The notes: generated from the letters alone by a model not told the origin. DNA of 64,000 bases from Desmodus rotundus (GCF_022682495.2 NC_071392.1:82228797-82292796), one strand, 5' to 3'; positions 1-13,930 are shown, numbered from the stretch's first letter. Numbers and translations are program-made.

Positions 1-1216
1 TGGTCCATGCCAAACCCCTCCACCTGGTCCGCTGGGGGGCATAAGTGCCTCCGAGACACTCCTCTTCTACACACGGCCTGGAGGCAGGGACAGAGGACAC
101 CTTCCAGAGCGCTAGTGGGCACACAGGCTCAGCACACAGGAGAATCGCACACAGATCGCGAGACAAGGGCAGAAACAGAATGCCAGGCCCACAGGCAGCC
201 CTGGGACAAACAGGGCTGAGATGGAAAGTTCGAGGGGAAAGCTGGTGCAGAGCTTGTGGGCTTCCGGGCATGTTCCAGTAACTCCAGCTCATTTAATCCC
301 CCCACTGCATACAGCCAGGAGCCCACAAACACAGCCGGCTCAAGGCTGCTCTTCTAAAGAAAACACACCAGGTTTCAGGGCAGTGTTATTAAATGGCTCC
401 AGCCAGGCAAAGTGGCTTGCTTCCAAACCCGTGTTTTTAAACACCGTCCGCTCTCCACCAGATAATAGGCCTTCACAAATCCCTGCGCAGAGCCCGTTTC
501 TCCACGCCTGGCTCCCGGGTCTTCCATGGACTTCCTTCACTGTTAGCATGCGCCTCGGCTTTGTCTCACGCACGCGATTGTTCTGGCAGCCCTGAGAGCC
601 TTGGCTCCTTCAGGGCAGAGCTGTCTTCCTCGTAGGGCTTTTGTGATCATTCCAGGAGGCCAGATTCCAGGTTCTGAACTCCGAAATGGCCCAGTAATTA
701 TTGTTGGCCGGCTGCTTTTCCTGAGAAAGCATAATCAGACCTTTTGATTCCCACATACACAGCACCTGTGTCCCTGCCATGCCCCCCCCCCCGCTCCCTC
801 CAGTGAAAGGGGCTTCTTCAGAGCCCACTCGCATTCCGGGCACAGTTTACACTTCAAGGGATGATGATCAGGCCAGCCCGGGAGTGCCGAAAAGCGGGGT
901 CTTGGCACACTGCACAGAAGTAGAAGGAAATAAATAGCCCCCTTATCTGTGTCTTAAAAGGGTTGTGCTCAGCCATCTCAAAGGTCCCTACCTGACCTAT
1001 GATCCTGTAAGTTTGGGAAAATGTTATTTTGTAACATGGCAGAAACTGCTGCTTGACCGCTCCACTATTCACCCTCCCTCCCCTCTCTCTCACATGCCAG
1101 CCTTGTTCAGAGAGGCAAGGTATCCCACTGCCAACACCTGCCTTCTTGGCCTCTCTTGTGGCAAGGGGTGACCCCTGAAACCTAAGATGGGGACCTCGGA
1201 GCAAGCCTTGGCTTTT

Positions 1217-1411
1217 CTATTTTATTTTTTAGAGAAGGCAAGGGAGAGAGAAAGAGAGGGAGAGAAGGATCAATATGTAGTTGCCTCTCACGCGCCCCCT
1301 ACTGGGGATCTGGCCTGCAACCCAGGCATGTGCCCTAGACTGGGAATCCAACTGGCGACCCTTTGATTCACAGGCCAGCACTCAATCCACTGAGCCACAC
1401 CAGCCAGGGCT
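1217..1411 (-). mobile_element. Ves-type bat SINE
   Basis: tRNA-derived head (inverted) ends CACACCAGCCAGGGC at 1410; the AT-rich tail is at the left. Flanked by GGCTTTTCTA at 1210-1219 and 1412-1421. Confidence 0.92.
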
Positions 1412-1934
1412 GGCTTTTCTAATAGAGGTACCACCCTCCTCTGCTTTGCCCTCCCACTGTCTTTGTACTGAGAAGTCTGACATTGTGCCAGAGGTGAAGC
1501 AGCCATCTTGCAATCACGAGGTGATTCCCATGAGGACAAAGGTCTCCCTGCTGAAGATGACAGAATGAAAGGGTGGGACCATCCGGGGCCCCACTGGTAC
1601 TGTTCAACCCCTACGCCAGTCCAGGAGGCCTCGCTCAGGACCTCTTGGTTCACAAGATAAGGTGACCCTACCACGTTTCCATTGCTATATTTTGAGGTCA
1701 AGTGCCACATACACTTGCAAGCTTGAAACTTTTGTTCCTGGTTTCGTTTTGATATTTTTTTTTCTAAAAGCATATTTGGCTTAGGTAATAGTTTCTCAAA
1801 AGGGCAATGAAAAAAATCTACCTACCAGGATATTTTTGTTTTGGTTGGCAAATACCATAGAACAAACTTTATGAAACGTTGTCTGTGTTTCATGAAAAAC
1901 CAATGAAGGGCTAACCAGTCCCCCAAACTGCCGC

Positions 1935-2020
1935 AGGGCAGCACACATTGATGTTTCTACCCTTCTCTTTCTCCCTACTTTCCCCTAAAATTAAATAAAT
2001 AAAATCTTAAATTTTTTTAA
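1935..2020 (+). mobile_element. Ves SINE, 3' fragment
   Basis: Contains CACACATTGATGTTTCT, the TC-rich segment and AAATTAAATAAATAAAATCTT, without the tRNA-like head. Confidence 0.7.
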
Positions 2021-2560
2021 AAAGCACAACTTTGGGGGCCTTGGTGGGGAGGATGGCAGGTGGAGACTTGAGCACAGCGCCCTCTCAAATCCCTGCTGAA
2101 ATTGCCGAAATAACAACAAGGCAAGGTGGAGGGGGCTCCGTTCTCACGCCAGAATCTCCATGGAACTTCTGCAGCTAGCACGCTGGTTGGTCCAGGGAGA
2201 AGGAAGGTGGAAAAGAACAATTTAGAACCCTGCTTCCCAGGAAAGCAGACCCAGGAGGTTCTGTCCCTGACTTACATCAGCTACCCTGGAAGGTCAAAAG
2301 CTGAAGGTAGTTCAGGCCATGGGTCAGAAGGAGAGTGCTGCGGGTTAAATGCCTTTTGCCGCAGCCCATCAATAGCACTCAAAGCCGCCCTGCTGGGAAG
2401 GCCCAGGGGACTGGCAGAGTCACAGCAGATGCAAGCCCTTCATGCCTGCCCCCCCATGCTGTGCGTAGGGCCCCACAGAGGCTTGTCCAGGCCACATTCA
2501 CCGTTCCTTCCCCACATGCCTTGTGTTGATGGATTCCTATCTCAATCAGCTCCAGAAATG

Positions 2561-2596
2561 CTGTTTATATTAGAAAAACACTGTTTATATTAGAAA
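2561..2596. repeat. Short tandem duplication
   Basis: CTGTTTATATTAGAAA is repeated with a 20-bp period at 2561 and 2581. Confidence 0.8.
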
Positions 2597-2829
2597 TGAT
2601 CTCAATGTCCAGTCATACAGGGTTATTTAAGGGGACGGCAGGGTTGGGGAATGGGCTGGCCTCTTTCCTGCGCAGGCTCCTGCGACTTGAGGAATGCTAA
2701 CACCTGCCACCAACCCACCCCCTCAAAACCTACAAAGAATATCGGTTCTGCAGAAGCAGGTGGCTGAAAAACTGAAGTGCGAATTCGGTCATGCAAATCA
2801 ATACCAGGCCTCGAACCTAAAAAGATTCA

Positions 2830-3200
2830 GGTATGGACTAAGGAAACTTATAGGGTTTCTTTTTCCCCTCCTAAATGTCTGGTCACAATTAGGCCACATT
2901 AGGGTGGTCAGAAGGTGCAAACTTCCTGGTATAAGATAAATCAGTCCTGGAGATGAAATATACAACATGGTGACTACGGTTAACAGTACTATGCTGCATA
3001 TATGGACGTTTCTAAGACAGCAGGTCTTAAAAATTCTCATCTTTGGAAAAAAAAAATGTAACTGTGAGGCCATGGATATTAACTAGACTTATTGTACTGA
3101 TCAGTTTGCAATATATACAAATATTGAATCATTACATTGTATATCTGTGTTATATGTCGATTACATCCCAATAAAACTGGAGATAATTAATTAATTTTAA
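2830..3200 (+). mobile_element. Old L1 3' UTR fragment
   Basis: Has the typical L1 end: TACAACATGGTGACTACGGTTAACAG-type sequence, TTGCAATATATACAAATATTG, and CCCAATAAAACTGG near 3170. Confidence 0.85.
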
Positions 3201-3232
3201 ACAATTAGGTCACATTGGAGAGCCTGTATTCT

Positions 3233-3235
<3 letters not shown>

Positions 3236-3267
<32 letters not shown>

Positions 3268-3480
3268 TTGATTCTAGAGACGGGGGAGGGAGGGAGAAAA
3301 AGAAGGAGAGAAACATCGATGTGAGAAACACAGACTGGTTGCCTCCTACATGAGCCCCAGCTGGGGACTGAACCCGCAACACGGGCATGTGCCCGGAGGT
3401 GGGAATCAAAGTGGGAATTGAACTGGCAACCGTTAGGTTTGCAAGACAAGGCCCAAACCAACTGAGCCACACCAGCCAGT
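3236..3480 (-). mobile_element. Diverged bat SINE
   Basis: Starts with a long T run, then a GAGAAACATCGATGTGAGAAACA segment, and ends CTGAGCCACACCAGCCAG; an older subfamily than the 1217-1411 copy. Confidence 0.85.
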
Positions 3481-3564
3481 GATCATTAATTTTTTTTTTC
3501 TTTCAGTTTAGAATTCAGCAAGGGTTTTCGTCCTGCGCTTCCCTCAAACTACCAGCGTAGGAAC

Positions 3565-3835
3565 ATGGAGGATAGTGATCTAATGTCTGCTAAGTGGTGG
3601 CCGTGGGCCCGGCACAGAGGTAGACACGTTACTCACATCATCTCGTCCCCTATCAGAGCCTTGAGAAATAGTCTCAGACACGTACCCAGAGCAGCGAGTG
3701 TCAGGACCCTATTGTCAACCCAGAGTCATTCATTCACTTGCTCATTCATGCAGCAAATATTTTACTGGATATGTATGATGTGCCTGGCACTGTTCTGGAA
3801 GCTTCCCAACGAGTGTGCCTTTAGCGGGCTCCCAC
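3565..3835 (-). mobile_element. MIR/L2-type relics
   Basis: GTGGGCCCGGCACAGAGGTAGACACGTTACTCACATCATCTC-like order matches inverted MIR. ATTCACTTGCTCATTCATGCAG...GATGTGCCTGGCACTGTTCT near 3728-3797 matches an L2-type 3' end. Confidence 0.5.
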
Positions 3836-5009
3836 TGGAGGCTGGAGCCGATGGAGCCCCTGGCTGCACTCAGCCTCCTCCATGACTTCGGTGCAATAGG
3901 CAGACATCCTCACCATCTAAGAGCGCCAGCGGACAGAGCTGGGGACGCATGGAACAAGTCATTTGTCAGTGGTCATAAGGGCTATGGAGTTCGAGCTGAT
4001 TCCACAATGCCTGCCTCTCCGAGCAACGCTCTCCCCGCCGCCCGTGGGTGAGCCATCCGCAGACCATGGGACATTCAGAACCCCACCCCAGAAATAGGAA
4101 GGGTCAGAATAAAAAAGCTAAAAACTCCTCATGTTCAATCCATTCGACCAACCGACCTCTCAGGTGGGCCAGGCTTAATTTCAGTTTCCTCCTGTATGTC
4201 TGTGTTTAAATCAGAAGGAAACATTGGTTTCAACCCACCTCGTGTTTCTATTGTGTAAACACAGCTGGAAAACCAAGTGGTTTTCTCGCTGCTACTTTTC
4301 TGTTTCTCTTCCTCATCACACACGAAAATGCATAGGTTGCCAGGGACACCAGGGGCCTTCAGTTAGAACACGATGTCCTGGAGCCCGAGGCTGGCAGGTG
4401 TGTCCCCATCTGGGTTTGCTTGTGGCCTCCTCGGGCTCCTCAGCCCACAGCCCACAGCCCAAGGCTTTCCAGCTGTTCCTAAATGTAGGTCAAGGCTGCA
4501 GGAGAGCCCTGGAAAGAAAACTTGCAAATCCAGAGCAGAACCAGAAAAACAACTCCTGGCTGTTTCGCAGAAATGAATACCATCTGAGGGTAGGAAGTGA
4601 AAAGTCCACAAAGCTGGGCTTTGGGTGCTTCAGTTACAAAAAACAGGGTATTTTCCCCACTCGACCCCACCCCTTTCCAAAGGACAGCATCCAGTCCCCA
4701 AGCCATTTGTAAACGGAAAGGAAGGAAGGGAGGTGGTTTACACCAGATTTCAACTTTTTAATTGTATTCTCCTGAAATCTATAGGTCTGTTCCTAAATTG
4801 TTTTAAGTAACTCTTCATTAAAACAAAAGCATCCTACGCATACTCCCCCCCCACACACATATATGTTTAAGGCTCTCGAGGGCCAATTGGGCTTCTTGTT
4901 GGACTCCAAAAGGAAACTTGTCTGTGTCTAATTTTAAAAAGCAAAGTTAAAATCAAAAGCTGCCACAGGTAAGCCCAGCATACGAATCCCCAACCCCAAA
5001 GCCACTAAC

Positions 5010-5155
5010 AGCGGCACACTGATGGCGGGGCAGGCTGTGCGTGGTGGGGAGAGAACAAGGGGCGCATGGGAACTCTTTGTATGTGCTGCTCAATTTCGCT
5101 GTGAACCTAACATTGTTCTAAATAACCAAGTCTATTTTTTTTAAACTTTGTAACA
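5010..5155 (+). mobile_element. Old L1 3' end
   Basis: GGGAACTCTTTGTATGTGCTGCTCAATTTCGCTGTGAACCTAA followed by TCTATTTTTTT is a recurrent old L1 terminus. Confidence 0.6.
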
Positions 5156-6449
5156 TAGATGCTTCAACCCCACAAGACATTTTGTTACTGAAATAATGTG
5201 ATAAAAATTACAACCTGATTCCCCAGCAGCCAAGCCCTCCACAAACCCAACACTATAGCCGAACTGCCTGCGGGCGGGGGGAAGCTGCTTCTCCCTCTGC
5301 AGTCAGGAAGCAGAATCCCCATTACTCTCCAGCCTCCTCTTTCCTGGACCCTTGTGTCCGTCTGTCCTGGCTGCAAAGCTGCTCTTCCCCATGCCTGTCC
5401 CTGACCTCCCTGGGTGACAGCAAACCTGAGATAAAAGCAACACCGCAGATACAAGGCAGCAGAGAGCAAAGGTGAAGCCAGCCCCCAGCACGCAGGGAGG
5501 GCTGCAGAGTATCTGGACAGAGGCCCCTTTGTAGGTCCTCAGAGCCAGGCCCTGCTTTCTTGGAAGCTGCACCATTCATCAGAACATTCCCTCCACTGGA
5601 ACGCCCTCTGACTCGTGTCCTTATTACAGAACCATCTGTCCTCACCTGCCCCTCTTCTTATGCCTTAGAAAAACAAGGTGAATTAGGGGGTGTTTTCCCC
5701 TGTTTTTCTGCCATTTGAATATTGTTGACGTCTCTATGACCGAACTCATGTATGGCGACTGGCGAGTCTGCCTGATGCTTTCTCAGAGGAAAGAGCCGGA
5801 AGAATATACAGAGAGGACAAGGCTCAAACAATGGAGCCATTGCGAACATCCCACCATTCTTTTATAGGTGTGAGCCCAGGGATCGTTCTTTTGCACACCC
5901 CGAAGCCTGCGAACCGTAAATGGCACGCACACAAAGGGTCACACGCACAAAGGGTCATGTGCGCAAAGCCTTCCTCGCCGATCAGAAGCGCAGCAGAGAT
6001 AGTGGCCTCGGCCTGGACAGAAGGAGGAAGAAAGGACCCTCATACAACTGCACAGGCACGGGCATTCCGAGGGCAGTTTGGAGGGCTGATGGTAATCTGG
6101 GACAGGAGAAAATGGGAGGAAGAGGCAGTGTGGCTCGGGTGACCCACCAAGCCTGTCTCTCAGCCCCTGACCTTCCGCAGTTTCTGCTCCCGCCTGGAGG
6201 CGAGGTCTCTGCACCCTAGGCATAGTGCGCATAGCAAGGCCCTGGGCACTGACCACAGGGAGGCCTCTGTGGCCGAGACGCGGGTACTGACCTGCACGTG
6301 CGCGCACACAGTGCTTGCGTGCTTAGTGGTCAGCTGGAGAGCACACCCAGCCCTTGACCGTGACCACTCTGCAGCAGTACCTCCGGCTTTTGGATCCTGT
6401 GGTAGGGCTGCCCTGCATTTTCTCCACATTTCCCTGCCGTTCCTTTCTG

Positions 6450-7000
6450 AGTGCCATCTGCAGATTTGTCTTCCCCTGCTAACCCTTCAAGTGTCCCCAG
6501 GGCTCCAACCTTAGCCTTTCGGTCACGCTCCACTCTCAGCCTGACCTCCCAGGACCATCTGACATGAGATATTAGCTCCGCGTCTCCTCCACTAGGCTCG
6601 CAGCACCCAAATCCACATCCCCAGTCCAGACCTTTCTCCAGAACTCCAGACCCATGCTTCCAAATGCCGCCAGGTATCTGAAAGTTCCATGAACACATCA
6701 GAATTGCCATGTCCAGAACTGAACTCTTGATCTTCCCCACCAAACTCATTTCTCCTCCAAATCAGCTCTGTTACCAAGTCAGAGAAAAGGAAGTCTCCCG
6801 TGTTCCTCTATCATCCCCCTGGGTCACCAAGTCTCCAAGTCTAGCTCTTAACCCTATTGTGTGCTAATGAGCTCCTCCCTGTCTGGTTGAGGGCTTTGCG
6901 GTGTCTTCTTCTACTTTACAGATGAAACAGCCAGCAGATTATCTTGTTGCCACTAATTCTCCCCTCCAATCCATCCTTTATAAGCATTAGGGCTTCCTTT
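6450..7000 (+). mobile_element. L2 LINE relic, part 1
   Basis: Has GTCCAGAACTGAACTCTTGATCTTCCCCACC, typical of L2. It resumes after a Ves SINE at 7234. Confidence 0.6.
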
Positions 7001-7016
7001 CTAAAATGCATTTCTT

Positions 7017-7219
7017 AGCCCTGGCTGGTATAGCTCAGGGGACTGAGTGCAGGCTGCAAACCAAAGGATCGCCGGTTCAATTCCCAGTCAGGGCACATGC
7101 CTGGGTTGCGGGCCAGGTCCCCAGTAGGGGGCACATGAGAGGCAAACACACATTGATATTTCCCTCTCTTTCTCCTTCTCTTCCCCTCTAAAAATGAATA
7201 AATAAAATCTTAATAAAAT
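7017..7219 (+). mobile_element. Ves-type bat SINE
   Basis: Complete copy, AGCCCTGGCTGGTATAGCTC to AAATAAAATCTTAATAAAAT. It has a perfect 14-bp duplication, AAAATGCATTTCTT, at 7003-7016 and 7220-7233. Confidence 0.95.
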
Positions 7220-7233
7220 AAAATGCATTTCTT

Positions 7234-7700
7234 TTGCTACCCCTCTCTCGTTAAAAGCCTTCCACCCTACTGCCCACAAAAGGATGTCCACACGGTTAAC
7301 AAAGCAAGCACACCCTCGCGATCTCCTCCTATCTTCCAACACTCCCCACAGAGCACCCTGCTCTCTAACTACACAAAATTCCTTGGGATTTTCAGAATCC
7401 ACCAAGATGTTTTACACATTCCTACTCAGCATCTGCTGTTCCCACCTGCTGGAGAGCTCCTATGTATACTTCCGGACCCACTGCAAATATCCCTTCCTTC
7501 GTAAAGTATTCCCCCACCCTTGATCTCCTTCAGAATTGTTACTCCACTCTCTGTGCTCCAGAAATACTTTGAACACAGCTCCAGTGTGAAATGTATACCA
7601 GGTATTTAATGATTGTAACTGAATGACTTGTTTACACACCTTCCTGCCCACTCCGCTGGGAGAGCCCCAAGGTCAAGATCGCATATCCTCCCGCCTTGAA
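7234..7700 (+). mobile_element. L2 LINE relic, part 2
   Basis: L2 3'-type order (CTACTCAGC, CCTTCGTAAAGTATTCCCC, GGGAGAGCCCCAAGGTCAAG) continuing the relic before the SINE. Confidence 0.55.
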
Positions 7701-8409
7701 CGTGTACAGGTTTAGAAAAGCAGTTCGTGAAGTTTCTCCAATTGGAGGAAAGACCAGCTGTGAGAGATGCTTCCCCAGGATGCCCCGACAGGAAGCAAGA
7801 AGAAGGAAGGAGTTAAAGGCTGAAGCTTTAAAACTCTGCGATCGTAAACATGGCCTGAAATTTCTGTTTCACACAATTGGCCAGTGAGAAGCACCTTCCT
7901 CACAAAGCCTGATTTCCTCCAAGTTTTCTGAAAACATCGCCTTATCAGTTTGAATCCTGCAGGCTCTCTCTCAGCCAAAAGGAATTTCCCTTTAAACAAA
8001 AACTATTCAGACATTTCCAAGATATGAAATGTTAAAAACCAGGATTTTCCACTCAGACAACTAGGAAACTGTTTGCAGACCTTTTCCCCCCCAGACTCCT
8101 CTTATTTGCCAAGAAGTCTGAAGAGGGAATTTTTTTTTCTGATGTTAAAAATATGTTTCCTACCTCTGTGCCTCTCTGTTTTTCCATTCTTTATTTTGTC
8201 TGGGTTTTAGTGAAGCAAGGTTTCAAGTCAGAAAACAGAAGCTACAAAAATGCAAAACTACACCTGCTGATTAACCCAGCTGCCCCAGGGAAAGAGGCCA
8301 TCCACTGAATTTTGTGTTAAGTCGCTTATTTTTTTTTTTTTAAAGGTAAGAGGGTTTCCAGGGCAGGAGCAGGATGCTCAAGAAGGAAATGTGGAGCGAA
8401 AGGGAACCT

Positions 8410-8520
8410 TCGGGCCCGTGGAGCACAAGCACTACATCTTACAGATGCGGAGTCTGAGACCAAGGACGGGAACTAACTTGTGCTAGAAAGAGCTCACACA
8501 TCCAAACGCTTCAGGCTCCA
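8410..8520 (-). mobile_element. MIR fragment
   Basis: ATCTTACAGATGCGGAGTCTGAGACC resembles the inverted MIR core. Confidence 0.4.
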
Positions 8521-9689
8521 AAGAAAAACTCTCTTCCAGGAGCCGCTGAGAAGAAGCAGGCATAGAAATCTGGGTGACTCAGAGTAACCCATCTTAATTC
8601 TTAAAAAACAAAAATTGAAAGTAATGTCAGTAAACTTTAGATACATAAATTACTCCAGAGTAGAGCCACTCAAAGGCAGACGATTTGACGTGAGGCGATT
8701 GTTAACTGAGCCCGACAGCGGTCAACACATGGTACAGGAGCTAAGAAGTTATGTCTGGCTTTTGCACTAACCTTCCACAGTCCTAGAAAAAAATTAGACG
8801 TGCCGCTGGAGAACAGCTCGACGGGTTTCCCCAGCCGAAGAAGAAGCACAAGCCTGGACAAAACACAGCCTGCATCTGGTGGCTGCCATTGACTCTAGAG
8901 ACAGCTGCATCCCAGTCATGCCCCGTGAGCTTCTCACAGGTTTCCACTGCAGGAGAGCTGAGTCATTCAACACCCCCTGAGATAAATGGGGTGCAGTGAT
9001 AAGGGGGATCAAAGTGCACCATAGCTCTTCTTCGTCTGTGTAATGCGTCGTGAAGTTCCAAGGGTTACCCAGACAGGGCTGTTCTGCAGCTAATGAGGGC
9101 CCGGAAGAATCCTGGGTCATACTCCAAAGATCTCCCACTGTCCATCAAGTGACACATAACAGATATAAAGATCTGAAACCATCTGTACTGAAGCTGAGAG
9201 AGGAGCCCAGGGGAGCGTACAGGGAGAACAGAAGGCCAAATACCAAATGCTCACGTTTTAATAGGGGGTAAAGAAGCCAGTGAAGGAGGAAAAACTAAAT
9301 CCACCAGAGAGCATTACAGGAGAAGCTGGTAGTCAGCATCGCCAAACACTCCCATGAGGCCCAGCAGGCAAGGGCAGAGGAAAGAGTGGACTTAGCAGTT
9401 AGGGAGAAGCTGGAAGACCTGTAGCAGCAGAAGGAACCAGAAAACACAGATGCAGGAGTCAGTAGAAAGTGAGGAAATGAAGGCGGGAGCTATTGACCAC
9501 TGGTTGGAGCAAAGCTGGCAGTAAACAAGAGAGAAAAAATGAGCAAGGATGAGTAATAGCATCTGGCAAACATGTGTTCAAGGAAGAGACCTGTGTTTAG
9601 CGCAGAAGGTGGGAGCTGGGGCGGACAGGAAATGAAGATACACGAGAGAGAATAATTATAAGCCCCTGTGTTCCCGATGATGTCAGGCT

Positions 9690-9890
9690 CCTGCATTTCC
9701 AGAGAGAAGACACTTGACTTAGTGGACAGGGTAGAAAAGGGTGTCACTAACCAGGCGGTGACATATGAAGACACTGAGACCCGAAGAGGTGAGGTAATTT
9801 GTGCAAGGTCACCAGAGAACAGGGGCCCTGGATACCAAGTCTACGTGGCTCAAAAGCCCACCCTTTCCACAATGCTGCCTTCAACTCCGC
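9690..9890 (-). mobile_element. MIR fragment
   Basis: GAAGACACTGAGACCCGAAGAGGTGAGGTAATTTGTGCAAGGTCACC follows the inverted MIR core. Confidence 0.55.
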
Positions 9891-10032
9891 TCTAGTGGAG
9901 AATTGGGACTGTTATACAAGCTCCCATCTTGGTCTCTCAACCAAACAAGGAAAGATACTGACACGGAATTACCCAAGTCACTTTATACTACAATTTCAGA
10001 TTTGCAGAAGCATTCACAAGAATGCAGAGTTT

Positions 10033-10260
10033 AGCCCTGATTGGTGTGGCTCAACTGCTTGGGCACAGTCTCGCAAACTGAAAGGTTGCCGGTTCAATAC
10101 CTGGTCAGGGCACATACCTGGGTTGAGGGTTCGGTCCTGGTCAGGGAGCATATGAGAGACAATCTATTCATGTTTCTGTCTCACATCGATGTTTCTCTCT
10201 CTCTCTCTCTTTCCCTCCCTTCCCCTCCCTCTAAAAATAAATGAATTAAATCTTTTTTTT
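10033..10260 (+). mobile_element. Bat SINE, diverged
   Basis: AGCCCTGATTGGTGTGGCTC head, GGTTCAATACCTGGTCAGGG box B, TC-rich tail. Imperfect flanks TGCAGAGTTT / TGCAGAGTGT. Confidence 0.88.
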
Positions 10261-13200
10261 AAGTGCAGAGTGTAGAAACTATATTAATAAAAAAGGCCAG
10301 TGAGCCTATCCATTCTCCAAGACTACCTCACTCTACTTAGTCTTGGCACCAAGCGGTTATCACGAATCTCTGTGTGATTAAGCACTGTGGGAATATAGAA
10401 AAGACAAAGTCAGGTCTCCTGTCTTAGAAGAGCTGGTGTTCCTGCTGAGCAAACTGTTTATTGCTCTGGGTTTCAGATCCTCCATAGATAATCCTCCTAT
10501 GTATCTCATGGATAATCTTGACAATGCCATTCGGGGAAAACCTGAGGTCACTTGGAACTTCACTTGAAAGAGCCTGAGAGCATGTGATAAGCAGGGACAT
10601 GGGGAAATGGGCTCAAGGTCAACACAAAGACTCTGCATCTCATCATTTCTTTTCCATTCTAACTCTACAGAGGTAGGGAATGTGGACCCTACTCCCTCCT
10701 TCATAAAATCACTCACAGACACCCTGCAGCCACAGGCCCTATACCCCACCAACTGCCCAGCTAAGGCCCAGGCCGTCTTCCCAAGATGGTCAGCAGACAG
10801 GTCAAGGCCATGCCTGAGGCAGGCGCTTCAAGCTGCAAAGAGGCACACCTGTATCAATATTTGAGTAGCCATACGCAACTGGAAGCACAGCTTCTTTGAA
10901 AAATGGCATTCAGCTTTCCACCCGCTGATGTGAGCCCATGTGAAGCTCGAACAGAACAAGTCGTCCTTGTCTTGCATGGTGAGCGTGAGCACGGGCTCAG
11001 CTGGTTACCTTCAGCCCTGATGGCTGACCCTGATGCCGCGCGTTCAGATAATATCGTCAATTCTAGATTTCCTAGTTAGTGAGTTGGGACACAGCAGTGC
11101 TCCCTCCGTGGCAACCTTTGCATGCATTTCAGAGACTGTTGCCATCTCTGTAGTCTTCCTTCACTGGGCACAATTAGCACAGCTAACTAATGGTCTTAGA
11201 GCTTTGCAAGGGGCACAGTATTTGGTTTAATCTTTTGCTTCCAAGGCTGATTGTGGATTTTAAAACATTTTCTATTTGCTAGTCTATCTTTGTGACAAAA
11301 ATAGCCATTGGTTGAACAAATACATCTTTCAGTTAGGGAAAGGCCTGCCAACCCAGACTATTTTACTAGCAGTCATTACAAACAGCCACTCTGATTGAGC
11401 CTCCAATAGCTCCTCCCTCCCCGGGTGACTAATCTAAGCCAATCAGGTAAACCCCTTTCCAGCCACTGATTTAGATATGGCCTTGTGATCCAATCCTCGC
11501 CAATGAAGCTCGAGGAGAAATCAGCCAGGTGGGCTTCTGGAAAGTCTCTTCCATCCTAGGAAGGAACATGAGGAAGACACAACCTCTCTTCCTTTGGGTA
11601 TTGTCATTTTGAATTCAACACGGGTCACTCATGTGGGTATGGGTAGCCTTCAGGTCGCCCCAACCCAAAGATGAAATCTGCATAGAGAAGGATGGAATCT
11701 GAGTCCATGGTAACACCACAGAGTTGCTGAATCAGCCAAACAAGTAGCTATACTGCTAGGCCCCTTGCGACATGACATAATCATTTACTTATTAAATAGG
11801 TAATCTGGGCCAAGCCCCCCTTCCCTCAACTCATGTGAACACCATGAGAATAATGTCAGAGAAAATAATATAACAGGTCAAAGATTTTTCACCAAGCCAA
11901 TGAAAACCCTTTAGATCACAGATAAATAAGCAACACCGTGTGCAAGGCTCCTTTATAAGTAACAGCCACATGCGTGGGACGGTAGAGGGGTAGTAAGGGC
12001 TCCCCTTTTACCCAACTATTGCCTTCAATTCTCCACTTAGAGATTCATCCTTTTGACCTGAAGTAATTATCATCAAAGAGTATAAACTTATCAAATCTTT
12101 CCTGAGAGCAAAATTTCAGAGGAAAAGTTGGGAATAGAACATGGTTACAGTGAGCATCAGGGGTCCAAGAAACAAGGGGAACCCGAAAGGGGTGAAGGGG
12201 AAACGAGGTGAAGCGAGGGCCTTGAGACAAACTTACTTCACAGCTTTATCTCCTCCTGGAAATCGCTCCCTTTACTCGGTTTGTGGAGGTCAGGTGACCA
12301 GAGGTAATGATATCCTCAAGCCACAGGGACCCAGGTTCCCCCCAGAACCTGGCGGGGGGCCAACGACAGGAGACCAATAATAAACCACAAGCCTCAGTGT
12401 CCCACCAGAGCCCTGTCGGTCTCTGGGCCAAGCAAGAGGAACGGGAAACCGCCAGCCTGGGGGATTAGCCACCTCCATTCCGGCAATCAGTGATGGGCCT
12501 GGAAGCCAGACGGCCTTCACATCCAGACACCAGGCAGGTTGGACATCCCCGTAACGCCCCACCTATCACTGTCTGGGATCAGTCACTTCCCTTTTAGGTC
12601 CAATTGGATGCAGAAGTGAAGCAGCATAACCACTAAATCATTTTAGAAAGGACTGGATTTATGGGAATTTTGCACTTAAAACAAGCAGGGCTGTTGTCAT
12701 CTTTGCAAAGACTTGGTTTTGGTAGTTCCTACTGTATGCTTTAAAAAGTAAAATAAAATCATTGCAATAATGGACAAAATTCCTGTTTTCCAGATTGCTA
12801 AACTGAGACATAAGAAAGTTACCAAAAGTAAAATAAAGTAAGAAAATTACCAAATCACAGAGTTTATCATACACAAACCCAGTGTTAATCCTCCACTGGG
12901 AAGGCCCCGCCCCACCAAGCTTGCCAGCTACTCCATTCTTCTCCCAAGGCCTCCACCCCTGGAGTGGTGTTGAGTGTTAACTGCACAGTGGATCCCCTCT
13001 GCCCTCAAGGAAACTCAGGCTAAGGTTACCTCTAGTCCAGTTTTATGCAGTGTCTTTAAATTACCATTTTTCATTTTCTAAATACATCCAGGAGGTGAAA
13101 ATCCGAATAGCACAAAGGGGTAGAGTGTAAATAACTCCTCCCTCCCTCCCCCCCTGACATCTAGACCCCCAAGTCACTTTCATTAAAGTTGTGACTTAAA

Positions 13201-13689
13201 ATAATATTTCATCATCTGTATAGGAACTATTTTTGAGCTTCAACAGGAAGCCCAAAGCTCGAATGATTCAAGATCTAACAAGCAAGTCCACATTCACACT
13301 CTTCTGTGTGTCATTATTTCGTAGACTTTGAGCCGTTGTCCTTCTGGACCAAGAAGTCTTCTTCAAAACTAACAAAATGAGAAAATCATTGCTCCTGATG
13401 GCTCCCAGAAGGCCCCTGAGAGACCTTAAAATCTCTGCCTCAGGCAACTTAAACCTTCTCTGCTTTTAAAATCCCGTAGGTGACAGGTTTGCTGAAACGG
13501 GGCATTAGCAATGCTGCATGCGGTAACCAAGTCCCTACTCTGAGCAAATAGAGTGATCACGCTAGGAAGGCTTGGTGACTGCCACCCTCAGAGTTAAACA
13601 TTAGCTGCCCTCGGGCTCAGCAGGTTCGGACGGCCCAGTCCTCTTCTCGCACCCTCTGACTCTGTTCTTTCTGTTTAGCTCCTGATCCT

Positions 13690-13930
13690 TCATTCACACA
13701 GAATGAGCAAGAGCTTGGGCTTTGAAGGCAGGCAGCCTGGCATTTAAATTCTGGCTCGTCAATAATTGGCTGTATAGGACCTTTCACCAAGTCGCTTAAG
13801 CTCGTTAAGCCTCAATGTTCTTAATTGTAGAACAAAAATAAGAGAAATAACTCTTTCATTGGGTCATTAAGAGGGTTCAATGGTATAACTTTTGAGAAGC
13901 ACTAAGGACAATGCCTTTCAGCAGGACCAG
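13690..13930 (+). mobile_element. MIR SINE
   Basis: GAGCTTGGGCTTTGAAGGCAGGCAGCCTGGCATTTAAATTCTGGCTC and TCACCAAGTCGCTTAAGCTC follow the MIR consensus order. Confidence 0.8.

Noticed and set aside
7017..7095. tRNA genes suggested by A and B boxes in many places
   Set aside because: All such heads are followed by the Ves SINE body and AT tail; they are SINE heads, not tRNA genes.
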